A stretch of DNA of 64,000 nt from Carboxylicivirga linearis (GTDB lineage: Bacteria; Bacteroidota; Bacteroidia; Bacteroidales; Marinilabiliaceae): positions 496,001-560,000 of the forward strand of contig NZ_JAGUCO010000001.1 of the NCBI RefSeq assembly GCF_018271995.1, given 5' to 3'. The position numbers were made by a program, and so were the translations under genes. The first letter of the stretch is position 1, and each line of letters opens with the position of its first letter. Below, piece after piece: positions 34,802-42,764 of this stretch. The notes under the pieces were generated by a model. That model ran no database searches, was not told the origin of the DNA, and was given only the letters and a program-made list of their open reading frames with translations.

Positions 34802-36129
34802 TTCTTCTTCTCCTTTTTCAACTCAAATTTCAATCTTTTAATTCTGCGGTTGTCAACGGATATTACTGTGAAGATGAAATTCTTATAAGTAATTTTTTCG
34901 TTTTTTTGAGGAATCTCACCTTTTAATTCCAATATTAGTCCGGCCAGCGTTTCGGCTTCACCTCTTACCTCATTGAAATATTCTTCATCTGTATCAGTGA
35001 CTTTATGGAAATCGTTGATTTGTGTTTTCCCTTCAAAGCTATAGGTTCCATCAGGAAGAATAGTATAAAAATCCTCTTCATCGTCCAGCTCATCGTTGAT
35101 ATCTCCAACAATCTCTTCCAGGATATCCTCTAAAGTAGCAATTCCTGATGTGCCTCCATATTCATCAACCACAATAGCCATATGAATTTTCTTGGCCTGG
35201 AATTCTTCCAGCAGATCATTTAGCATCTTGGTTTCGGGCACGTAATAAGCTTCCCGAATCAGACTTTGCCATTCAAAGGTGTTGTCATTATCTAAATGCG
35301 AAAGCAAATCTTTTACATATAATATACCTTTAACATTGTCAGGCGTATCCTCAAAAACAGGTATGCGCGAATAACCTGAATCAATAATGGTTTGAAGTAC
35401 TTTGCTAAATTCGCTCTTAATTTCCACATCAATCACATCTACACGGGCCGTCATAATTTCAACCACATTGATGTTACCAAACTTAACGATGCCTTCCAGA
35501 ATCTCCTTTTCGTCTGTTATGTCATTACCTGTTAACTCCAAAGCATGAGAAATATCATCCATCGAAAGATTCTTTAATCTTCGGGTAAGCCTGCGATTAA
35601 CAAAACCTGTTGATTTCGTTAATAAGAAACTAAGTGGACTAAGTATTTTTGTTAAGACCCATAAAGGAAAAGCCATTAATCCGGCAAAAGTAACAGGTGA
35701 TTTTGATGCATATACCTTAGGAAGAATCTCACCAAAAAACAATATTATTGAAGTAATAAAAACAATTTCAATAATAATTTGAATGAGGGTATTGCCGTTA
35801 AAGACAATTAACTGACTGGTTATATACGACGTTAGTATAACAATAGCTACATTAACAAAGTTATTACCAATTAAAATAGTGGCCAATAAAGTTTCTTTGT
35901 CCACTAAGTGTTCCAGTATTAGTTTGTTCTTTCTCGATTTTTTCTCTTTTAATTTATCCAGATCAATAGGTTCTAGAGAAAAATAAGCAACCTCGGATCC
36001 TGAGATGAGTCCTGAAGACAAAAGAAAAAAGAGATTTAAGATGATGGCAAACGCAGTACCTACCGTTAAAGGTAAAAAGTGCACGCCTGCGCTTGCCTGC
36101 ATTATCAGGGGAATACTATCTGCTTCCAA
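34798..36129 (-). CDS. gldE: Gliding motility-associated membrane protein GldE (CNNM/CorC type)
   Basis: About 443 residues. The N-terminal membrane domain is of the DUF21/CNNM kind with several hydrophobic helices (AIILNLFFLLSSGLISGSE, then LLATILIGNNFVNVAIVIL). A pair of CBS domains follows (VMTARVDVIDVE, then FQAKKIHMAIVVDEYGGTSG), and a CorC/HlyC-type C-terminal domain ends the protein. An in-frame stop precedes a TTG at 36129, so either that TTG or the ATG at 36102 is the start; I kept the longer form. It precedes gldD with a 4-nt overlap. Confidence 0.88.
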   Translation of the reverse strand: MEADSIPLIMQASAGVHFLPLTVGTAFAIILNLFFLLSSGLISGSEVAYFSLEPIDLDKLKEKKSRKNKLILEHLVDKETLLATILIGNNFVNVAIVILTSYITSQLIVFNGNTLIQIIIEIVFITSIILFFGEILPKVYASKSPVTFAGLMAFPLWVLTKILSPLSFLLTKSTGFVNRRLTRRLKNLSMDDISHALELTGNDITDEKEILEGIVKFGNINVVEIMTARVDVIDVEIKSEFSKVLQTIIDSGYSRIPVFEDTPDNVKGILYVKDLLSHLDNDNTFEWQSLIREAYYVPETKMLNDLLEEFQAKKIHMAIVVDEYGGTSGIATLEDILEEIVGDINDELDDEEDFYTILPDGTYSFEGKTQINDFHKVTDTDEEYFNEVRGEAETLAGLILELKGEIPQKNEKITYKNFIFTVISVDNRRIKRLKFELKKEKKK

Positions 36130-36150
36130 TCAATAATAATTTAAATAGAA

Positions 36151-36615
36151 CTAAAATGGCAGATCATCGGTTTCATCTTCCTTCAAAAAGTCATCGTTTT
36201 GAGGAGGAGCAGAGATCGGCTGTGATTGCGGAGAAGAAGGCTGTTGACTGCTGCCTGGAGCAGAACTACCTGGATTATCGCCGCGTCGGCCTAATAATTG
36301 TAGGTTATCAGCGTAAACTTCAGTTGTATATCTCTTATTACCGTCTTTGTCGTCCCACGATCTTGTCCTAAGTTTACCTTCAATATAAACCTGAGTTCCT
36401 TTTTTTACATAGTTCTCAACGATTTTAGCCAAACCTCTCCATGCAACCACATTATGCCACTCTGTACGCTCCGGAATTTCTTGTCCGTTTCGTGTTGTGT
36501 AGCCTCGTTCTGAAGTTGCAACAGGGAAATTGGCAACTGCACCATCGTCTTCAAAATGTCTGACTTCCGGATCTTTACCTACGTTGCCTACTAAAATTAC
36601 TTTGTTAACCGACAT
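36151..36615 (-). CDS. ssb: Single-stranded DNA-binding protein
   Basis: A 154-residue SSB with the OB fold at residues 1-110 (MSVNKVILVGNVGKDPEVR, then VQVYIEGKLRTRSWDDKDG-like strand). A disordered Ser/Pro/Gln-rich linker leads to the acidic tip DETDDLPF, which binds replication and repair partners. It lies between mutY and gldE on the same strand, a common Bacteroidota arrangement. Confidence 0.96.
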   Translation of the reverse strand: MSVNKVILVGNVGKDPEVRHFEDDGAVANFPVATSERGYTTRNGQEIPERTEWHNVVAWRGLAKIVENYVKKGTQVYIEGKLRTRSWDDKDGNKRYTTEVYADNLQLLGRRGDNPGSSAPGSSQQPSSPQSQPISAPPQNDDFLKEDETDDLPF

Positions 36616-36673
36616 TATATATTTATTAAATTTTAGAATTTAAAAGTACAAAACTTTCATTTTAAAACAAACG

Positions 36674-37720
36674 CTACTCATTTTTGTAACCAGGCATTTG
36701 CTGTTCGTTAAAAAAGTTTACAACCAACTGAGGAAAAGCATATTCAATGCAATTTTGAGTTTTAATTTTTTGGTAGTTATCAATTCCTAATTTGGTTAGG
36801 GCCTGAACTGACGTACTGAAAAAGCGAGAATGAATAACCTGATGACTTAAAATATGTTTGGTTTCTTTGAGTAGTTTAACTTCTGCATTCGTTGTTTTCT
36901 TTAAGTGATTAACCGATAACTTTTTGTCGGCTTCCAATAATGGTAGCTGATATAGGTTTTGCCAAATGTCTTTTGCGTTGCGTTGCTGGATTAGCACATT
37001 GTCTTTCTCTGGATGTACAAGAAAGTAGTGAAAGTAACGATGACGTTGTAGAATTTTCTTACTTTTTACAGGCAAGAAGTTTATTTGGCCGGTTTGAAAA
37101 GCAGCACAATTGGATTGAAACGGGCATTGATCGCACTCGGGTGATTGAGCCTTGCAAATGATGGCTCCCATCTCCATCATGGCTTGATTATGATGGGCCG
37201 GATCTTTTTTATTTAATAATACATTGGCCAATTCTGTAAATCGTTTTTTGCCTTCATTTGAATCAATAGGTGTGTCAATCCCTTTTAATCGAGCCAGGAA
37301 ACGATAAACATTACCATCTAAAACAGCATAGGGAAGTTTGAAAGCAAACGAAGCTATAGCAGCAGCTGTATATGGTCCTACTCCTTTTAATTGTAGTATC
37401 TCTTTATATGTGTTTGGAAATTTGGCATTGTGTTTTTCAACAATTGTTTTAGCTGCATAATGTAAATTGCGAGCTCGAGAGTAATATCCCAAACCTTGCC
37501 ATAAACGTAATACCTGATCCTCTTTAGCGGCTGCAAGAGATTGTACGTTAGGGAAATTGTCAATAAAACGATGGTAGTAATCCATTCCTTGTGCAACACG
37601 TGTTTGCTGAAGAATGATTTCAGATATCCAAATTTTATAAGGGTCAGTGGTTTGGCGCCAGGGAAGGCTTCTGTAATTGTTATGATACCATTCTAGCAAG
37701 CGGGTTCCGAAATCAGTCAT
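36674..37720 (-). CDS. mutY: A/G-specific adenine DNA glycosylase
   Basis: Removes adenine mispaired with 8-oxoguanine. From ATG 37720 it has 348 residues. The HhH-GPD domain includes SEIILQQTRV, the hairpin LKGVGPYTAAAIASFAF and the catalytic Asp in AVLDGNVYRFLAR. The 4Fe-4S cluster cysteines follow (CKAQSPECDQCPFQSNC). A C-terminal NUDIX-like 8-oxoG recognition domain completes the protein. The TTG at 37738 was rejected. It is divergent from the HU gene. Confidence 0.94.
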   Translation of the reverse strand: MTDFGTRLLEWYHNNYRSLPWRQTTDPYKIWISEIILQQTRVAQGMDYYHRFIDNFPNVQSLAAAKEDQVLRLWQGLGYYSRARNLHYAAKTIVEKHNAKFPNTYKEILQLKGVGPYTAAAIASFAFKLPYAVLDGNVYRFLARLKGIDTPIDSNEGKKRFTELANVLLNKKDPAHHNQAMMEMGAIICKAQSPECDQCPFQSNCAAFQTGQINFLPVKSKKILQRHRYFHYFLVHPEKDNVLIQQRNAKDIWQNLYQLPLLEADKKLSVNHLKKTTNAEVKLLKETKHILSHQVIHSRFFSTSVQALTKLGIDNYQKIKTQNCIEYAFPQLVVNFFNEQQMPGYKNE

Positions 37721-37748
37721 TATTAAAATTTTAAGCAAAAATAATGGT

Positions 37749-37783
37749 TTTGTTTTTTTTTATTGAGATTTCATTTATCTTTG
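37749..37783 (+). promoter_or_regulatory. Promoter of the HU gene
   Basis: TTTG at 37749-37752 and TATCTTTG at 37776-37783 match the Bacteroidota consensus (TTTG, about 20 nt, TAnnTTTG). The spacing is 23 nt and the start codon follows 60 nt downstream. Confidence 0.6.
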
Positions 37784-37843
37784 CAATCTGAATTTTAGAG
37801 AATTAGCTGTAAATAATTGATAATTAAATAATTTTAAGAGAAA

Positions 37844-38128
37844 ATGACAAAGGCTGATATTGTAAACGAAATTTCGAAAAATACTGGAATCGAGAAGGTT
37901 ACTGTTCAGAAGACTGTAGAAGCCTTCATGGACACTATTAAAGGTTCATTGGTAAAAGGTAAAAATGTGTATTTGAGAGGTTTTGGGTCTTTCGTAGTGA
38001 AGAAAAGAGCAGAAAAAACTGCACGTAATATTTCTAAAAATACTACTATTATCATTCCAGAACACTTTATCCCATCATTCAAGCCTTCAAAAAGCTTCGT
38101 GACTAAAGTGAAGAATAACGTAAAGTAA
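37844..38128 (+). CDS. HU family DNA-binding protein
   Basis: A 94-residue nucleoid protein with the standard helical N-terminus (MTKADIVNEISKNTG) and the conserved GSFVVKKRAEKTARN leading into the DNA-binding arm, which carries Pro. It binds and bends DNA without sequence specificity. It has its own promoter and is followed closely by a tiny basic-protein gene and RNase E/G, a conserved trio in Bacteroidota. Confidence 0.93.
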   Translation: MTKADIVNEISKNTGIEKVTVQKTVEAFMDTIKGSLVKGKNVYLRGFGSFVVKKRAEKTARNISKNTTIIIPEHFIPSFKPSKSFVTKVKNNVK

Positions 38129-38153
38129 GTATAACCAATTAAAACGTACAGCC

Positions 38154-38246
38154 ATGCCAAGTGGAAAAAAGCGTAAAAGACATAAGATGGCTACGCATAA
38201 GCGTAAAAAGAGACTAAGAAAAAATCGTCATAAGAAGAAGAAATAA
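38154..38246 (+). CDS. 30-residue AURKAIP1/COX24-domain protein (ribosome-associated)
   Basis: A very short gene encoding MPSGKKRKRHKMATHKRKKR followed by LRKNRHKKKK, with 22 Lys/Arg/His among 30 residues. The K-R-x-K-M-x-x-H-K-x-K-K motif is that of the AURKAIP1/COX24 domain, related to bS22 of mycobacteria and mS38 of mitochondria, which binds the small ribosomal subunit near the decoding region. It lies 25 nt after the HU stop, probably on the same transcript, and ends before a strong hairpin. Confidence 0.85.
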   Translation: MPSGKKRKRHKMATHKRKKRLRKNRHKKKK

Positions 38247-38270
38247 TTTTCTTTAGTCTAAAAAATTAGC

Positions 38271-38304
38271 AAACAGAAAGTGTTACACTTTCTGTTTGTT
38301 GTTT
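38271..38304 (+). terminator. Intrinsic terminator after the HU transcript
   Basis: A perfect 12-bp stem AAACAGAAAGTG (38271-38282) pairs with 38286-38297 with a 3-nt loop, followed by a T-rich tail. Confidence 0.75.
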
Positions 38305-38347
38305 GTATTTATATACAACGATCTTTGAAATAAATTGCGATCATATA

Positions 38348-39898
38348 GTGAATGCAGAACTGTTTGTAGATGTTACTCCTGAGCATCTTTCAATGGCTTT
38401 ATTGGAAGATAAGCGTTTGGTAGAACTCCGTAAGGAGAAAAGTAATGTTCAGTTTGCTGTTGGAGATATTTATCTGGGTAGAGTAAAGAAAATTATGCCC
38501 GGTTTGAATGCAGCATTTATTGATGTAGGATATGAAAAGGATGCCTTTTTACATTATCTAGATCTTGGACCACAATTTCGTTCCCTACAGAAATTTTTGA
38601 ATATTGCTTCCAATAAAAAAGGAGTAGTTGCATTGCACAAGCTTAAACCGGAACAGGACATTAATAAAAATGGTACCATTCCGGAAGTTTTAACAGCAGG
38701 ACAAAATGTTTTGGTCCAGGTGGCCAAGGAGCCCATTTCAACAAAAGGGCCACGTTTAACATCAGAACTATCAATAGCAGGAAGAAACCTGGTACTATTA
38801 CCCTTCTCCGACAAAGTGTCGGTAAGCCAAAAAATTTCTTCAGCAGAAGAAAGAAATCGCCTCAAGCATCTAGTTACGAGTATTAAGTCCAAAAACTTTG
38901 GAGTTATAATTCGCACCGTTGCTGAAGGAAAACAGGCTGCCGAACTGGATAAAGAATTACGTACATTAGTAAAAAGGTGGGAAGAAAATACCGCCAAAAT
39001 AAAAGACGTAAAAGCACCAGGGCTGGTTATTGGTGAAATTGGCAGAACCTCTGCTTTGTTAAGAGATATTCTTAACCCATCATTTAATTCAATTTTTGTA
39101 AATGATGAAGGGGTCTGCAGTGAAATAAAAAATTATGTGGGGTTAATAGCCCCCGATCGGCAAAAAATTGTAAAGCACTATAAGGGTGGAGCGCCTATTT
39201 TTGACCAGTTTCAAATTCATCGTCAAATAAAGGCCTTGTTCGGAACAACAGTATCGTTTAAAAGCGGTGCGTACCTTATTATAGAACATACCGAAGCCCT
39301 TCATGTAATTGATGTTAATAGTGGAAACCGTTCAAAATCTGCCTCCAATCAAGAGAATAATGCTCTTGAGGTAAATCTGGCAGCCGCTGACGAAATTGCT
39401 CGTCAGTTGAGGTTGAGAGATATGGGTGGAATTATTGTTGTTGACTTTATTGATATGCAGAATAATGAAAACCGTCAGAAGGTTTTCGAAAAAATGAAAC
39501 AGGCCATGGCGTCTGATCGAACCAAGCACAATATTTTACCATTAAGTAAATTTGGCTTGATGCAGATTACCCGCCAACGTGTAAGACCTGAAATGCATAT
39601 TCAAACAACAGAAGGGTGTCCTACCTGTAATGGTAAAGGAACTATTCAGCCTTCTATTTTTTGGCCAAAAGTATTAGAAGATGCTGTTAAAAAAGCTGTG
39701 CAAGCACTTAAAATGAAAAAGTTGATCCTGAAGGTTCACCCCATGGTGTATGCTTACCTTAAAAGAGGTTTTCCGTCAACAGTATTAAGATGGAAATTTA
39801 AATATACGCATGGATTAAAGGTGTTTCCTTCCGACTCTCTAGGCTTTTTGGAATACAAGATTGTAGATAATGAAGATAACGAGGTTGACCTTTCTTAG
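38348..39898 (+). CDS. RNase E/G family endoribonuclease
   Basis: A 516-residue Rne/Rng family enzyme for rRNA maturation and mRNA decay. The S1 RNA-binding domain occupies about 37-125 (GDIYLGRVKKIMPGLNAAFI). The catalytic domain has the metal-binding aspartates in VIDVNSGNRS and IIVVDFIDMQNNENR, and the zinc-link CPTCNGKG is present. I chose GTG 38348 because the product then starts M-NAELFVDVTP like its relatives; a TTG at 38303 adds 15 atypical residues and lies in the terminator tail. Confidence 0.92.
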   Translation: MNAELFVDVTPEHLSMALLEDKRLVELRKEKSNVQFAVGDIYLGRVKKIMPGLNAAFIDVGYEKDAFLHYLDLGPQFRSLQKFLNIASNKKGVVALHKLKPEQDINKNGTIPEVLTAGQNVLVQVAKEPISTKGPRLTSELSIAGRNLVLLPFSDKVSVSQKISSAEERNRLKHLVTSIKSKNFGVIIRTVAEGKQAAELDKELRTLVKRWEENTAKIKDVKAPGLVIGEIGRTSALLRDILNPSFNSIFVNDEGVCSEIKNYVGLIAPDRQKIVKHYKGGAPIFDQFQIHRQIKALFGTTVSFKSGAYLIIEHTEALHVIDVNSGNRSKSASNQENNALEVNLAAADEIARQLRLRDMGGIIVVDFIDMQNNENRQKVFEKMKQAMASDRTKHNILPLSKFGLMQITRQRVRPEMHIQTTEGCPTCNGKGTIQPSIFWPKVLEDAVKKAVQALKMKKLILKVHPMVYAYLKRGFPSTVLRWKFKYTHGLKVFPSDSLGFLEYKIVDNEDNEVDLS

Positions 39899-39913
39899 GT
39901 CAACCTTTTTTTG
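39882..39913 (+). terminator. Terminator overlapping the RNase E/G stop codon
   Basis: Stem AGGTTGACCT (39882-39891) with AGGTCAACCT (39897-39906) and T7 after it. The stop codon TAG (39896-39898) overlaps the hairpin, so translation termination and transcript end are superposed. Confidence 0.85.
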
Positions 39914-40335
39914 TGCCATTTTTTCTGCGAAAAACTTGAAACCAGACAGAATATCAGGAATTGTATCAATATAATACTCTACTGAATATTTGGCAGTGAT
40001 ATAAATCATGTTAAAATATTGTTAATGCATTCACCCTTTTTATTCTCTTTGGTGTCTTAATTATAACATGTTAACCTTGTCTAAAGAATTCTGGTGTCAT
40101 TAATGGGATTGATAAAATTCTTATTTTTAAAGCATTCAAAGTGATATCTTTGTTTTTCAATGCTAAAGAACGCTTTTGTGTGTATCAGTAATTTTGTTTA
40201 AATGAATCGAAACACATACACACATATAGAAATGTAAATATAATGGCAAGAAATTTGTAGTTTTTGGTGTTATATGTTTAGAAGGTTTAGATTTGATTAT
40301 AAGGAATTGAAAGAAAAATAAGCACATATAAAAAT
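39899..40335. other. Intergenic region between RNase E/G and dsbD-like gene
   Basis: No gene is visible. Past the terminator there is AT-rich sequence; a TATCTTTG (40145-40152) fits the -7 element of the dsbD-like gene and would give a leader of about 180 nt. I see no riboswitch-like structure in that leader. Confidence 0.45.
40145..40152 (+). promoter_or_regulatory. Candidate -7 element TATCTTTG
   Basis: Exact TAnnTTTG match upstream of the dsbD-like gene; no exact TTTG at -33. Confidence 0.4.
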
Positions 40336-42300
40336 ATGAGAAGAACATTTTTAACATTGGTAATGATGTTGACTGTTGTAAGTGGTCTACTTGCGCAGAT
40401 GGAGCAACATATTTCTTGGCAGTTTTCAACTAAAATGTTGGAAGATAATAAGGTGGAGGTAATTTGCGAAGCAACCGTTGATAATGGGTGGCATGTGTAT
40501 TCATCTGTTTTGCCTGAAGGTACCGCTATTCCAACCTATATTGAAATTGAGGAAAGTGATGCTTATACCATTTTAGATGGTATTAATGAATCACCTGAAC
40601 CAACAAAACACTATGATGAAACCTTTGGTGCAGAAATGCAATGGTTTGAAGGTAATGTGAAGTTTTCTCGTGTTGTTCAATTAAAAGAACAAAATAATGT
40701 TCTGATAAAGGGATATGTTGAGTCAATGATATGTAACGACGAAACTTGCATGCCTCCCGAGATGGTTGATTTCGAACTTCAGGTAGGACAAACTAATAGT
40801 AAAGAAACGGTCCAATCTCAAGATGCTGCTGAGGCAGAAGAATCAATGGCAACCACTGAAGAGGAAGAAGAATCGTATTGGGCAATATTTCTATTGGCAT
40901 TTGGTGGTGGTTTGGCTGCTTTATTAACTCCATGTGTTTTTCCAATGATACCTATGACCGTTAGTTTTTTTACTAAGCAAAGTGCCACGAAAGCTGCCGG
41001 TATCAGAAATGCTATCACTTATGGACTTTCTATTATTGCTATCTATGTGATTTTAGGAGTTGCTGTTTCGGCCATTTTTGGAGCGAGTGCCTTAAATGCC
41101 TTGTCTACCAATGTGTGGTTTAATCTGTTCTTTTTCTTGTTGCTGGTTGTATTTGCGGCTTCTTTCTTTGGAGCCTTCGAAATAGTTATGCCTAGTTCCT
41201 GGGTGAACTTCACTACAAAAAATGAAGACAAAGGAGGTATAATAGGTATTTTCTTTATGGCTTTTACATTGGCTTTAGTTTCATTTAGCTGTACCGGTCC
41301 TATAGTTGGATCATTGCTGGTCAAAGCTGCCACCGGTGGTTATATGGGACCAATTATTGGTATGCTTGGATTTTCTTTAGCATTGGCGTTGCCGTTTGCT
41401 TTATTTGCAGCCTTCCCGGGTTATTTAAATTCTCTTCCTAAGTCTGGCGGCTGGTTGAATTCAGTTAAAGTTATACTGGGTTTTCTTGAATTAGCATTTG
41501 CATTCAAGTTTTTATCGATTGCCGATATGACGATGGGATGGCACATTCTGGAACGTGAGGTTTTTATAGCCATCTGGATTGCTATTTTTGCTGCCATGGG
41601 ATTCTATTTAATGGGGAAAATAAAATTGCCACACGATTCACCAATGAATCATGTGCCGGTATCACGTTTTATGATGGCGTTGGTTGTATTTAGTTTTACT
41701 ATCTATCTAATTCCTGGTTTATGGGGTGCGCCGGTTAGTTTGATTAGTGGTTTTCCTCCTCCAAAGAATTATGCAGAATCGCCTTATGGCGTTGGTAACG
41801 AAACTCCGGGTATTATTACTGGTGCTGACTCTCATGCATTCGGTTTACCAGAAGGTATGCATCCCGGACCTCAGGGGATACCGGCTTTTGATGATTACGA
41901 AACAGCTTTGGCATACTCAAAAAAAGTCAATAAGCCTATGTTGCTCGATTTTACCGGTTTAGGATGTACTAATTGCCGGAAGATGGAGGATGCTGTATGG
42001 TCAAATCAGTCTGTTAAGTCAATACTTACCAATGATTATATATTAGTTTCTCTGTATGTTGATGACAGAAAGAAATTAGATGAAGTATATGTATCTGAAG
42101 TTACAGGTAAAAAAATAAGAACAGTTGGACAGAAATGGGCTGAGTTTCAATTTGAGCGTTATCAGCAGCAAGGACAACCATACTATGTAATTGTTGATGA
42201 AGAAGAAAATACATTAAATAAACCAGTTGCATACGATCCGGATGTTGAGCGATATAAAAATTGGTTGCTAGATGGATTGAAAAAATTCAATGAGAATTAA
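40336..42300 (+). CDS. DsbD-type thiol:disulfide interchange protein
   Basis: A 654-residue membrane protein that moves reducing power from cytosolic thioredoxin to the periplasm. A signal peptide ends about LLAQ (residue 21). An N-terminal DsbD alpha-like domain carries Cys pairs (MICNDETCMPPE). Eight predicted membrane helices form the beta domain with conserved LTPCVFPMIP and FSCTGPIVG cysteines. A C-terminal thioredoxin domain has LGCTNCRKME. All three redox centres are intact. It is monocistronic, ending at a terminator. Confidence 0.92.
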   Translation: MRRTFLTLVMMLTVVSGLLAQMEQHISWQFSTKMLEDNKVEVICEATVDNGWHVYSSVLPEGTAIPTYIEIEESDAYTILDGINESPEPTKHYDETFGAEMQWFEGNVKFSRVVQLKEQNNVLIKGYVESMICNDETCMPPEMVDFELQVGQTNSKETVQSQDAAEAEESMATTEEEEESYWAIFLLAFGGGLAALLTPCVFPMIPMTVSFFTKQSATKAAGIRNAITYGLSIIAIYVILGVAVSAIFGASALNALSTNVWFNLFFFLLLVVFAASFFGAFEIVMPSSWVNFTTKNEDKGGIIGIFFMAFTLALVSFSCTGPIVGSLLVKAATGGYMGPIIGMLGFSLALALPFALFAAFPGYLNSLPKSGGWLNSVKVILGFLELAFAFKFLSIADMTMGWHILEREVFIAIWIAIFAAMGFYLMGKIKLPHDSPMNHVPVSRFMMALVVFSFTIYLIPGLWGAPVSLISGFPPPKNYAESPYGVGNETPGIITGADSHAFGLPEGMHPGPQGIPAFDDYETALAYSKKVNKPMLLDFTGLGCTNCRKMEDAVWSNQSVKSILTNDYILVSLYVDDRKKLDEVYVSEVTGKKIRTVGQKWAEFQFERYQQQGQPYYVIVDEEENTLNKPVAYDPDVERYKNWLLDGLKKFNEN

Positions 42301-42323
42301 AAGTTAGAAATCACGAACTTACG

Positions 42324-42354
42324 AGCCTCTTCAGTAATTGGAGAGGCTTTTTTA
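42324..42354 (+). terminator. Terminator after the dsbD-like gene
   Basis: Stem AGCCTCT/AGAGGCT (42324-42330 with 42342-42348) and T6 directly after it. Confidence 0.8.
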
Positions 42355-42604
42355 TTAAAAAAAGTGTAGTTGTATTGATTTTTAATCAATCTTGTAGTAT
42401 CTAATTTAAAATAGATCTATGTTTTTATTTGCAACCAAAATATTGAATAATGCGTACAGATCATCATACTGAATTATGATTATATCGACTTTCAAAAGAT
42501 GCGTTTAAAATGAGAGAGTGTTGGTGGAATTACGTGATAATGTAAAAAAGGGTTAAACGTTCAAATTTTTAATCTAAAACAATACAAAATATAAATTTTA
42601 AGCA

Positions 42605-42612
42605 TATTTTTG
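42605..42612 (+). promoter_or_regulatory. Candidate -7 element of the exopolysaccharide operon
   Basis: TATTTTTG fits TAnnTTTG and lies 152 nt before the exporter start; no TTTG at a proper -33 distance. Confidence 0.35.
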
Positions 42613-42651
42613 CGGCATTTACGCAGCGATATTTGTGTTTTCACGTATTAT

Positions 42652-42673
42652 TTAGTCACATTTATGTGACTAA
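42652..42673. promoter_or_regulatory. 22-bp palindrome in the exopolysaccharide leader
   Basis: TTAGTCACAT, a TT spacer, then ATGTGACTAA form a perfect 10-bp inverted repeat. It lies about 40 nt past the -7-like element, and is followed by GGTGGCGAAGCTG. It may be an operator or an RNA hairpin where elongation is controlled. Confidence 0.45.
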
Positions 42674-42764
42674 GGTGGCGAAGCTGTGTGAGAAAGCAAA
42701 AAAAATAGATCGAAAATCCATAGATTTAGAATAGATTCAAGCGTTTTTTGAAAACAAAATTCAA

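Larger units (their letters stand above)
42301..42764. other. Leader region of the exopolysaccharide locus
   Basis: No gene is visible. It holds the dsbD terminator, a TATTTTTG promoter-like word (42605-42612), a 22-bp perfect palindrome (42652-42673), and an untranslated leader of about 150 nt before the exporter gene. No upxY/nusG-like gene precedes the locus. Confidence 0.5.

Noticed and set aside
42664-42686. JUMPstart/ops element in the exopolysaccharide leader
   Set aside because: GGTGGCGAAGCTG only loosely resembles ops (GGCGGTAGC), so I did not call it.
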